DNA of 64,000 nucleotides from Oscillospiraceae bacterium. GTDB lineage: Bacteria > Bacillota > Clostridia > Oscillospirales > Oscillospiraceae. The DNA lies in assembly GCA_015067435.1 (NCBI GenBank), contig SVMM01000008.1, positions 87,853 to 151,852 of the forward strand, read 5' to 3'. The position numbers and the translations under genes are program-made. A model generated the notes under the pieces. That model was not told the DNA's origin, ran no database searches, and saw only the letters and a program-made list of their open reading frames with translations. Position 1 is the stretch's first letter, and every line of letters begins with the position of its first letter. Shown one piece after another: positions 51,867-59,382 of the stretch.

Positions 51867-53210
51867 TCAGTACGTGCAGTGGTTGAGCTCGCCCCAGAGC
51901 TTTTTCGCCGCTTCGAGGATGCGCGCGTTGACAGCCTCCTCGTCGACGCCGACCAGCTCGCGGTCTTTCATCAGAACCTTGCCGTTCGCGATCGTCGTCT
52001 GGCACTGGCGGCCCGTCATGCCGAAGATCATGTGACCGTCGATGTTCGCGTCGGAGAACGGGGTAAAGGGCTTGTAGTCCATGACGATGATGTCCGCCGC
52101 CGCGCCGGGCTTGAGGACGCCGAGCGGGTCGGGGAAGTACTTCGCACCGATCTTCGCGTTGTTCTTGAAGAGCATGTCCGTCACCTCGCACCACGCGACG
52201 TTCGGGAGGCAGGCGTTCGAGCGCTGGGAGCAGAGCGCGACCTTGATGGACTCCAGCATGTCGTTGGTGTAGGCGTCGGTGCCCATGCCGAGCAGGATGC
52301 CCGCCTTGTACAACGGCAGCACCGGGCAGATGCCGACAGCGTTGCCCATGTTGCTCTCGGGGTTGTTGACGACCATCGTGTTTGTGTTCTTGATGAGCTC
52401 GATCTCCGCGCTGTTGACGTGGATGCAGTGGCCGAGGATGGTCTTTTCGCCGAGAATGCCGTGATCCTGCAGGCGCTGTACCGGACGGCGTCCGTAGTTC
52501 TGCAGGCTGTCGTACACGTCGTTCATGCCCTCGCTGACGTGGATGTGGTAGCCCGTGCGCCCGTTGTTCGCCTCGACCATGCGGTCGAAGGTCTTGTCCG
52601 AGATCGTGAACAGCGCGTGGCCGCCGAACATTGCCGCGAGCATGGGGTCCTTGTTCTTCTCACACTCGGTGATCCAATCCGCGTTCTCCTGGATCGCCTG
52701 CAGGCACTTTTCCTCGCCGTCGCGGTCGCTTACCTCGTAGCACAGGCACGAGCGGATGCCGAACTCCTTCGCGCTCTCGGCGATGGTGTGCAGCGTGCCG
52801 GGGATCTCGCCATAGCTCGCGTGGTGGTCGAAGATGGTCGTCACGCCCTGCTTGATGCAGTCGAGATAGAGTGCGTCGGCGCTCGCCTTCGTGCCGTCCA
52901 TGTAGAGGTGGCGGTCGATTGCCCACCACGTTCCGTCGAGTACCTCGTAGAAATTCGTCGGGTTGTTGCCGGCGATGGAGAGACCGCGGGCGAGCGCGGA
53001 ATAAATATGCGTGTGCGCGTTGATAAAGGCGGGCATGATGACGCCGCCCCTTGCGTCGACGATCTCCGCGCCGGGATACTTCGCGCGCAGGGCCGCTTCC
53101 TCGCCGACCTCGACGATCCTCGTGCCCTCGTAGGCGACGGCTCCGTGCTCGTAATAGCCCTTTGCGTCCGCGTCACGTGTGATGAGCCTTCCGTTGGTGA
53201 CCAGTGTCAT
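51867..53210 (-). CDS. ssnA: SsnA-type amidohydrolase
   Basis: A 447-residue metal-dependent amidohydrolase of the SsnA group. The metal ligands His66 and His68 are in FINAHTHIY, and further ones in GYHIHVSEG, LGHCIHVN and GTDAYTND. Such enzymes deaminate or open nitrogen heterocycles. Genetics in E. coli and gut bacteria place ssnA with ygfK, hyuA, ygeW and ygeY. ATG 53210 follows AGGAGGAG; the earlier in-frame Met lacks a site. A hairpin with a T run just upstream (53250-53298) may regulate it. Confidence 0.9.
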   Translation of the reverse strand: MTLVTNGRLITRDADAKGYYEHGAVAYEGTRIVEVGEEAALRAKYPGAEIVDARGGVIMPAFINAHTHIYSALARGLSIAGNNPTNFYEVLDGTWWAIDRHLYMDGTKASADALYLDCIKQGVTTIFDHHASYGEIPGTLHTIAESAKEFGIRSCLCYEVSDRDGEEKCLQAIQENADWITECEKNKDPMLAAMFGGHALFTISDKTFDRMVEANNGRTGYHIHVSEGMNDVYDSLQNYGRRPVQRLQDHGILGEKTILGHCIHVNSAEIELIKNTNTMVVNNPESNMGNAVGICPVLPLYKAGILLGMGTDAYTNDMLESIKVALCSQRSNACLPNVAWCEVTDMLFKNNAKIGAKYFPDPLGVLKPGAAADIIVMDYKPFTPFSDANIDGHMIFGMTGRQCQTTIANGKVLMKDRELVGVDEEAVNARILEAAKKLWGELNHCTY

Positions 53211-53249
53211 GTTTTGCTCCTCCTTATTAATAAATCTCATATTTGCTCA

Positions 53250-53298
53250 AAAAAGGTGCTTCGCCGGGGCAAAAATCTTTAGCCCGTGCGCGAAGCAC
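53250..53298 (-). terminator. Terminator or attenuator just upstream of ssnA
   Basis: On the minus strand GTGCTTCGC pairs with GCGAAGCAC (53256-53264 and 53290-53298), with an inner GGGC/GCCC pair. C and six T residues follow. Only 40 bases remain before the ssnA start, so it may be a leader attenuator and not just the end of the upstream unit. Confidence 0.65.
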
Positions 53299-53360
53299 TA
53301 CGTTTCAGCTGAATATTGTATTTCAGCAAACGGCGCTTACGGAACCGTTTGCGCAGCCAA

Positions 53361-53430
53361 ATTTCGCGGTTGCCGCGCAGCGGCGAGCGAAATGGCGATA
53401 GAATATCCCAAAAGCAAAGCTTTTGGGATA
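53361..53430. repeat. Modular palindromic repeat, copy 2
   Basis: An ATTTCGC...GCGAAAT stem (53361-53393) differs from the copy at 8568-8601 by one base and a one-base gap. It is followed by a different perfect hairpin, TATCCCAAAAGC-AAA-GCTTTTGGGATA (53404-53430), in the same relative place as the AT-rich hairpin of copy 1. Confidence 0.75.
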
Positions 53431-53455
53431 CCCCGCGAGGCCGTGTAGCGCGCGT

Positions 53456-53591
53456 TATAACCTGCACCCTCAGGACAGGTGGGTCGCCTCCGTCCGGCAT
53501 TACTGCTTCCAACTTCCAGCCGCGAATGCAGCCGGGAGGCCTGCAAACCGCCATCCGATCCGGCATCCCGTATAACGAAATGTGGGTTATA
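53456..53591. other. Non-coding region bounded by inverted repeats
   Basis: TATAACC (53456-53462) and GGTTATA (53585-53591) bracket about 120 bases with several internal stems, for example CACC/GGTG near 53465-53481 and CCAGCCGC/GCAGCCGG near 53515-53535. Together with the adjacent repeat and the ssnA-side hairpin it fills the 426-base gap between ssnA and the next gene. Open frames here show no gene-like features. It could be a structured RNA or part of a longer dispersed repeat. Confidence 0.4.
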
Positions 53592-53636
53592 GAAATCGCT
53601 ATCACGAACCCCGCAGGGTATTTTACGAAAGTAAGG

Positions 53637-53999
53637 TCAAATCGAGACCTCGCCGGGAGATTCCGCGTCCTCGGAAGCCACGGCGCTCTGCACCGCGGTT
53701 TCCTGTGAGGAGGATTCCCGCAGCTTCGCGTCGCGCGCGATGAGCAGCATGTTGCCGCTGAGGAAAATCAGAAAGAAAAGCGTGAATACCAGCGCGGGAA
53801 TGGTGATCTTCTTCTTGTCCAGATAGCGGAACAGGAACCACAGGAACGCGAACAGGATGCCGACAAAGCCCGCGACGAAGATGGCGACGCTGAACTGCGT
53901 TAAAATCTGCACGACGGCGGAGAGAACCCGGTCGATAGAGCCGAAAACCGGTCCGACAACGCCCGTTACGGTCGCCAGTATTCCTTTCACAGCATCCAT
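53637..53999 (-). CDS. Small two-helix membrane protein, hypothetical
   Basis: A 120-residue protein. An N-terminal amphipathic part (MDAVKGILATVTGVVGPVFG) is followed by two membrane helices (about residues 36-62 and 68-88) and a Ser/Glu-rich acidic tail. No family is recognised. ATG 53999 has only a weak GGGACGGATC ahead. It follows the DUF1292 gene by 49 bases and is likely co-transcribed. Confidence 0.6.
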   Translation of the reverse strand: MDAVKGILATVTGVVGPVFGSIDRVLSAVVQILTQFSVAIFVAGFVGILFAFLWFLFRYLDKKKITIPALVFTLFFLIFLSGNMLLIARDAKLRESSSQETAVQSAVASEDAESPGEVSI

Positions 54000-54048
54000 G
54001 ATCCGTCCCGCCCTTTGCCGCGCCGCAAGCCTGATCCGGTGCGATCGC

Positions 54049-54345
54049 TCAGTTTTCCTCGTCCTCCAGAAGCTGCTCCATGAACTTGTCGTACACGGTG
54101 TTGATCTCGTCCTCATCCTCGATCTGGACGAGCATTTCCTCACCGTCGACCATCTCGGACTTGAGGATAATCAAACCATATTCGTCCTCGTCCGTCTCCG
54201 CTTCCGCTTCCTCATCGATCACCGGGAAAAACGCGCGGTAGAGGACGCCGTTGTACTCCAGCGCATCAATGAACTCCAGTTCGATCTCCTCGCCGGTTTC
54301 CTCGCTGATGATCGTCACGAAATTGGGGCCGAAATCCTCACTCAT
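54049..54345 (-). CDS. DUF1292-family (YrzB-like) protein
   Basis: A 98-residue, very acidic protein with the DUF1292 pattern: VTIISEETGEEIELEFIDAL, then Y-N-G-V-L-Y-R-A-F-F-P, and EDEYGLIILKSEMVDGEEMLV. This family is widespread in Firmicutes, often near alaS/ruvX genes, and has no proven function. GGAGGT precedes the start. Its promoter is at 54375-54403. Confidence 0.88.
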   Translation of the reverse strand: MSEDFGPNFVTIISEETGEEIELEFIDALEYNGVLYRAFFPVIDEEAEAETDEDEYGLIILKSEMVDGEEMLVQIEDEDEINTVYDKFMEQLLEDEEN

Positions 54346-54374
54346 GGGGATACCTCCAATTGATTTATGTGGTT

Positions 54375-54403
54375 ATTATACACGACATTCGCGCTGTATG
54401 CAA
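54375..54403 (-). promoter_or_regulatory. Promoter of the DUF1292 gene
   Basis: On the minus strand TTGCAT (54398-54403) and TATAAT (54375-54380) with a 17-base spacer, about 25 bases before the ribosome site. The remaining gap to the PBP gene holds a TTGACA at 54518 and an extended -10 TGGTAGAAT at 54528 that do not form one well-spaced promoter. Confidence 0.75.
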
Positions 54404-54610
54404 GAGCTCTTTTGTAAAAAAAGACAAAGGTATTCATTTTCTTGCAAAACGGCGAAAAACACAGGGACGCAGCGGGCAAAAAGTCCAAAATCGGCGTGAT
54501 ACGGCGATTTCCCGGACTTGACACGTGTGGTAGAATTATGAAAATGATAAAATCACGTATTGTGTGCATATCATCGCAGCACCCAGCACAGCAAGAAAGG
54601 AGGCGCCGTC

Positions 54611-57331
54611 ATGGATGATAACCGCGCCGAACCGCGGCGAAGCACGACGGGCAGCGTCCCATCCCGAAGGAAGAGGAAAAAACGCGTCACATTCGGCGGT
54701 ATCCTGCTCGGTATCCTGAAAGTGTTCTTTACCCTGATGGTCATCGGACTTCTGACCGCGGGCCTCTTTTACCGCACCTTCATGCACTATGTCAACACGG
54801 TGCTTGAGCCGGAGATGGACATTGACGCGTCGGCGTACGTGCTCAAGCAGAGTTCCGTCATTTACTACGAGGACAAGGTGCACGGACAGTGGGTCGAGCT
54901 GCAAAAGATCCACGGCAGCGAGAACCGCACGCTCGTGGATTACGACCAGATCCCGGATCATGTGGTCAAGGCGCTGATCTCCATCGAGGACCAGCGGTTT
55001 TACGAGCACAACGGCGTGGACTGGAGGAGTACGGCGCGCAGCGTGGTCGATACGCTCACGGGCAACAACGCCCGCGGCGCGTCCACCATCACGCAGCAGC
55101 TCATCAAGAACCTGACCGGCGAAAAGCAGGTCACGATCCGGCGCAAGATCCTTGAGATCTTCCGCGCGCTGCGGTTCCACGAGAAATACTCGGAAAAAGA
55201 GATCCTTGAGATGTATCTCAATCTGGTCTACTTTGGCCATAACGCCTACGGCATCAGCGCCGCGGCGGAGACCTACTTCGGCAAGGATGTCAGCGAGCTG
55301 ACCGTCGCCGAGGGCGCGGCGATCGTCGGCATCACGCAGAACCCGTGGCAGTACGACGCGCTGCGCTCCGAGTGGGCGCGCAGCAAGAACCGCGAGCGCC
55401 AGCTCAACGTGCTCTACAAGATGAACGAACAGGGCTGGCTGAGCGACCGCGAGTACGAGCTGGCGAAGGCGGAAAAGATGGTCTTTGTCGGCGACGCGGA
55501 CTATGTCGAGGAAGAGACGGAGGAGGAGACGGCTGAGGCGGCAACGGCGAAGAACGAGCTGGATTCCTTCTTTGTCGAGCAGCTGTTCCGCGACGTGGTA
55601 GAGGCCCTGATGGACAAGGGCTACAGCCGTCAGGCGGCGCAGGATCTTCTGTACACGGGCGGCTATCAGATCTACTGCACGCTCGACCCGGAGATTCAGG
55701 AAATCATCGAGCGGGTCTACGCAGATCAGAACAACTTTAACTACAAATCGGACAAGGGCGAAATGCTCCAGTCCGGCATGACCATCATCGACAACCGCAC
55801 CCACAACATTGTCGCCATCGCGGGCCGCGTGGGCGAACGAAATGGCGCGCTGGAGTGGAGCTACGCCGCGAGCAAGAGCCCCTGCGGCTCGGCGATCAAG
55901 CCGCTGTCGGTCTACGCGCCCGCGCTGGACGCGGGCATCATCACGGCGGCGAGCGTCATCGACGATTATCCGGTGTTCAAGCTCAACGACAGCGCGTGGC
56001 CGACCAATGCCTATTCCGGCTACCGCGGGCTGCTGACGATCCAGGACGCGCTGCGCATCTCGTCGAATACGACGGCGGTGCGCGTGCTGGAGGAGCTGAC
56101 GGCGGCGGAGTCCTACACGTTCCTGACGGATAAGCTGGGCATCGAGCTCGCGCCCGAGGATCTTTCGTCCGACGGCGCGCTGGCGCTGGGCGGCCTGACC
56201 TACGGCGTTTCGACCATCGAAATGGCGGCGGCGTATTCCATGTTTGCCAACAACGGTATCTACACCGCGCCGCGCACGTTCGTCGAGGTGCGCGACCGCT
56301 ACGGCAACGTCGTGATCGACAGCAAGCGCGACACCTGCGTTGCCCTGAAGGAGTCCACGGTCTACACCATCAACGAACTGCTCAAGAACGTCGTCAGGGA
56401 CGGCGGAACCGGCGCCGAGGCGGAGCTTTCCGGCATGACGATGGCGGGCAAGACCGGCACGACCAGTTCGCGCCGCGACCGTTACTTCGTCGGCTATACG
56501 CCGTACTACACCGCGGCGTGCTGGTGCGGCTATCCGACGCCTTCGCGTATCGACACCAACGACAACCCCGCCGTCTACGCGTGGAAAAAAGTCATGAGCC
56601 AGGTGCACGAGGGGCTTGAGGACGCGGCGTTCCCGACGACATCGGACGGCATGGTGAGCGTGACCGTGTGCAATAAAACTGGACTGCTCGCCGGCTCCGG
56701 CTGCGGCGAGACGCGCACGGTGATGGTTCCGCAGGGGCTGGCGCCCGTGTACACCTGCGACGCGCATGTCGGCGTTCCGTTCTGCAAGGAGAGCGATCTT
56801 CCCGCCGGGGAGTTCTGCCCAGAGGATCAGATCGAGATGCGCTGGTTTGTCGACCTGACCGCGCCGAATACCGCGGCGGGCTTCGGCTACACGCGCGAGC
56901 CGTTCTGGCGCTCGGTTTCCGACTGGCAGTACGAGATCTACGCCGCGCAGGTGGAGGCAGGGCTGCGGGAATCGATCCCCAGCGGCGTGCCCCTTGAGGC
57001 GAACGACACGTGGCGGATGAAGGAGAGCCTTGAGTATCTCGGCCCCTGCATTTTCCATCTGACGCCGCAGGAGACCGTCGATCCGCTGAATCCCATCGAG
57101 CCCGGCGGTGAGATCGACCCGAACAACCCGAACCCGACCGATCCGACCGTCACTCCGGATCCGGGCAACCCCGTTGACTGGTTTGAAAACCCGCTGGGAC
57201 CGCTGATGCCCATCGATCCCAACAATCCGGGCGGCACGACGGAGCCCGGCGGCACGGCGCAAGGCGGCGAGGGAGAGGACAACAGCAACGCGGAGTTTCT
57301 CGACGATTATCTGCACCTCAACCAACCGTAA
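54611..57331 (+). CDS. Class A penicillin-binding protein (PBP1a-like)
   Basis: A 906-residue bifunctional peptidoglycan synthase. A short basic cytoplasmic tail and one membrane helix (about 30-53) precede the glycosyltransferase-51 domain with catalytic Glu126 in ISIEDQRFYEHNG. The transpeptidase domain has SAIK (Ser427), SSN (484-486) and KTGT (614-617). A Pro/Gly/Asn-rich tail of about 80 residues follows. ATG 54611 has AAGGAGG seven bases ahead. It polymerises and cross-links glycan strands at the outer membrane face. A terminator follows. Confidence 0.95.
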   Translation: MDDNRAEPRRSTTGSVPSRRKRKKRVTFGGILLGILKVFFTLMVIGLLTAGLFYRTFMHYVNTVLEPEMDIDASAYVLKQSSVIYYEDKVHGQWVELQKIHGSENRTLVDYDQIPDHVVKALISIEDQRFYEHNGVDWRSTARSVVDTLTGNNARGASTITQQLIKNLTGEKQVTIRRKILEIFRALRFHEKYSEKEILEMYLNLVYFGHNAYGISAAAETYFGKDVSELTVAEGAAIVGITQNPWQYDALRSEWARSKNRERQLNVLYKMNEQGWLSDREYELAKAEKMVFVGDADYVEEETEEETAEAATAKNELDSFFVEQLFRDVVEALMDKGYSRQAAQDLLYTGGYQIYCTLDPEIQEIIERVYADQNNFNYKSDKGEMLQSGMTIIDNRTHNIVAIAGRVGERNGALEWSYAASKSPCGSAIKPLSVYAPALDAGIITAASVIDDYPVFKLNDSAWPTNAYSGYRGLLTIQDALRISSNTTAVRVLEELTAAESYTFLTDKLGIELAPEDLSSDGALALGGLTYGVSTIEMAAAYSMFANNGIYTAPRTFVEVRDRYGNVVIDSKRDTCVALKESTVYTINELLKNVVRDGGTGAEAELSGMTMAGKTGTTSSRRDRYFVGYTPYYTAACWCGYPTPSRIDTNDNPAVYAWKKVMSQVHEGLEDAAFPTTSDGMVSVTVCNKTGLLAGSGCGETRTVMVPQGLAPVYTCDAHVGVPFCKESDLPAGEFCPEDQIEMRWFVDLTAPNTAAGFGYTREPFWRSVSDWQYEIYAAQVEAGLRESIPSGVPLEANDTWRMKESLEYLGPCIFHLTPQETVDPLNPIEPGGEIDPNNPNPTDPTVTPDPGNPVDWFENPLGPLMPIDPNNPGGTTEPGGTAQGGEGEDNSNAEFLDDYLHLNQP

Positions 57332-57337
57332 TTTGAG

Positions 57338-57379
57338 CAACAGCACGGCGGCGCCCCTTGGGACGCCGCCGTGCTGTTG
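57338..57379. terminator. Bidirectional terminator
   Basis: CAACAGCACGGCGGCG pairs with CGCCGCCGTGCTGTTG around a loop with an inner CCC/GGG. It lies between the convergent PBP and KimA-like genes; T runs are absent. Confidence 0.65.
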
Positions 57380-57385
57380 TATGCG

Positions 57386-59230
57386 CTATTCAAAGAGATA
57401 GGGGACCTGGAAGATGTAGACGTAGCGGTAACGTGCCATGCGGCGCACCAGAATGTGCGACGTCTCGTTGTGCAGATACTGCCGGAAGGGATTCCGCGTG
57501 ACCAGATTGGGCAGCACGACCGTCAGGTGCTGGTGCCGCTTCAACTGCATGTCCGCCTCCTCAATGTGGCGGATGAGCAGGTCCTCCGTGTTCCGGTACT
57601 CCGTGATCTCATAGGCAAAAGTGCATTTGAGCTCCAGCGCCTCGATCTTGGACTTGAGCTCCAGCGCCTCCTCCTCGCTGCTGCCGACGTAGTACAGCTC
57701 GATCTCGGAGAAACCCATGTCCTGCGCGCAGTTGTATGCCTTGATGAAAGCGCGGTTTAGCGTGTGCACAGGGAGGATCGCCTTGCCCGCGCGCGTGGAA
57801 CTGAGCATTTTCTGCGCGTCCTCGAAGGAGTCCACCGCGAGTTCCCTGCGCACCTTGCGGTAGTGGCGGCAGATGCGCATCATCAGGATACTTTGCAGCG
57901 CGATGCTGCCCAGCGTGACCCACGCGCCCTGCATAAACTGCGTCAGGATCAGGACGGTCAGCGTGACCGAGGTGACGCAGAGCGCAACGGCGTTTATCAG
58001 CGCCTTGACGCCCCAGCTTGCGCCCAGCCTTTTGCGGCACTGCCAGCGGAGCATCCCCAGCTGGTTGAGAAAGAACGAGATGAACACGCCGCTGGCGTAA
58101 AGCGGAAGCAGCCTGTGCTGATCCGCGTTGAAGGCGATGATAAGCACCGCGGAAGCAGCCAGAAGGAACAGAATGCCGTTGGAGTAGTTGAGGCGGCTGC
58201 CGCGGAAGATCATGCGGCGGGGGAGATAGTGGTCCTCCGCCATCATCGCCATCAGGTGCGGGAGGTCGGCAAAGGCAGTGTTTGCGGCGAGCGCAAGGAT
58301 GACTACCGTCATGATCTGCACGGTATAGTACATCGCGCTGCGGTAGCCGAAGACGGTGCTTGCAATCATACTGAACGTGGTGGCGAGCTCGCCGGGCACG
58401 ATGCGGTAGAGGCTGATTAGACGGCTGGTGCCGAGAAAGATCGAGCCCACGATGACGCCCATGACGATCAGCACGCCCTTTGCCGTCCGGTACGACGGCT
58501 CCTTGAAGTTGGCAACGCCGTTCGACACAGCCTCGATGCCGGAGAGCGCCGTACAGCCTGCGGCAAAGGCGCGAAGCAGCAGAAAGATGACGGGCTCGGT
58601 CAGTTCAACGGGTTCCTGGTGGGGAACAGGCACAGGGTAGTTGCCGGAATACCAGTGGAAGAGGCCGACCGCGACCATGATAATGATCGTCAGAACGAAC
58701 AGGTACGTCGGGATACCGACGAAGATCGCCGCCGTGCGGGTGCCGCGCAGATGCAGCCATGTGAGCATGCCGGTGAGCGCGAGCGCGATCCAGAGCTTGT
58801 ACGGCGCCGCGCCGGGAATGGCGGAGGTCACCGCCGCGGCGGCGGCGCTGGCGCTGACGGCGACGATCAGCACATAGCCGATGATAAGCGACGCGCCCGC
58901 GACAAGACCCGCCCGCTCGCCGAGGTTGTCGAGCGCAACGGCATAAGCGCCTCCGCCCTGCGGGTAGGCGTCGATCGTCTGCGTGTAGCACAGCACGAGA
59001 AGCACCAGCAGCGCGATCAGCGCGCAGACGATGCCGAAGAACTCCCGATAGGCGGCGGCGCCGAGGATCGGGATCAAAACAAGCAGAATTTCTTCACCCG
59101 CGTAGGTAACGGTCGAGATCGTATCGCTGGAAAAAACGGGAACGCCCCAGAAGATGCTGAGCCGCTCGTTGGCAAGCTCGGAGTCCTTCAGGGGCTTTCC
59201 GAGCAGAAGGTCGCGGATGCGGTTTAACAT
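57386..59230 (-). CDS. kimA: KimA/YdaO-like APC-superfamily potassium transporter
   Basis: A 614-residue protein with about twelve helices and a C-terminal cytoplasmic domain of about 170 residues. The N-terminal LGKPLKDSE, AYPQGGGAYAVA, GIEAVSNGVANFKEP and RLNYSNGILFL closely follow the B. subtilis KimA plan. KimA imports potassium and is controlled by cyclic-di-AMP; the usual ydaO riboswitch is not seen in the short leader here. Other APC transporters remain possible. Promoter at 59264-59292. Confidence 0.85.
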   Translation of the reverse strand: MLNRIRDLLLGKPLKDSELANERLSIFWGVPVFSSDTISTVTYAGEEILLVLIPILGAAAYREFFGIVCALIALLVLLVLCYTQTIDAYPQGGGAYAVALDNLGERAGLVAGASLIIGYVLIVAVSASAAAAAVTSAIPGAAPYKLWIALALTGMLTWLHLRGTRTAAIFVGIPTYLFVLTIIIMVAVGLFHWYSGNYPVPVPHQEPVELTEPVIFLLLRAFAAGCTALSGIEAVSNGVANFKEPSYRTAKGVLIVMGVIVGSIFLGTSRLISLYRIVPGELATTFSMIASTVFGYRSAMYYTVQIMTVVILALAANTAFADLPHLMAMMAEDHYLPRRMIFRGSRLNYSNGILFLLAASAVLIIAFNADQHRLLPLYASGVFISFFLNQLGMLRWQCRKRLGASWGVKALINAVALCVTSVTLTVLILTQFMQGAWVTLGSIALQSILMMRICRHYRKVRRELAVDSFEDAQKMLSSTRAGKAILPVHTLNRAFIKAYNCAQDMGFSEIELYYVGSSEEEALELKSKIEALELKCTFAYEITEYRNTEDLLIRHIEEADMQLKRHQHLTVVLPNLVTRNPFRQYLHNETSHILVRRMARYRYVYIFQVPYLFE

Positions 59231-59263
59231 ATCGGCCCCCTAAAGTATTAAAGTTACGAATAT

Positions 59264-59292
59264 AGTGTATCAAGCCCAATAATGGTTGTCAA
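59264..59292 (-). promoter_or_regulatory. Promoter of the KimA-like gene
   Basis: On the minus strand a consensus TTGACA (59287-59292) and TACACT (59264-59269) with a 17-base spacer. Confidence 0.6.
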
Positions 59293-59314
59293 GAATTAAT
59301 CATGAAACAGAAAT

Positions 59315-59344
59315 TTGACTTTGGCGTGGGAAACGTGATATCAT
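59315..59344 (+). promoter_or_regulatory. Promoter of the clostripain-type protease gene
   Basis: TTGACT (59315-59320) and TATCAT (59339-59344) with an 18-base spacer, 38 bases before the start codon. Confidence 0.65.
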
Positions 59345-59382
59345 AACGACAGCAAACTGCGAACGGATGGGAGGAATGAAGC

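Noticed and set aside
48750..53282. A 4.5-kb open frame on the plus strand opposite ygfK and ssnA
   Set aside because: It is antisense to two well-supported genes with ribosome sites and catalytic motifs; its translation is low-complexity Arg/Val/Ala-rich, as expected from the complementary frame of GC-rich codons.
53316..53708. A 130-codon plus-strand open frame in the ssnA-side intergenic region
   Set aside because: It runs through repeat hairpins and into the end of an opposite-strand gene, has no ribosome site and resembles no family.
54536..57346. A 936-codon minus-strand open frame opposite the penicillin-binding protein
   Set aside because: The plus-strand gene carries all active-site motifs; the antisense product is compositionally biased and has no recognisable domain.
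59231..59382. A cyclic-di-AMP (ydaO) riboswitch in front of the KimA-like gene
   Set aside because: The leader is only about 30-40 bases from the predicted transcript start and lacks the long conserved aptamer.
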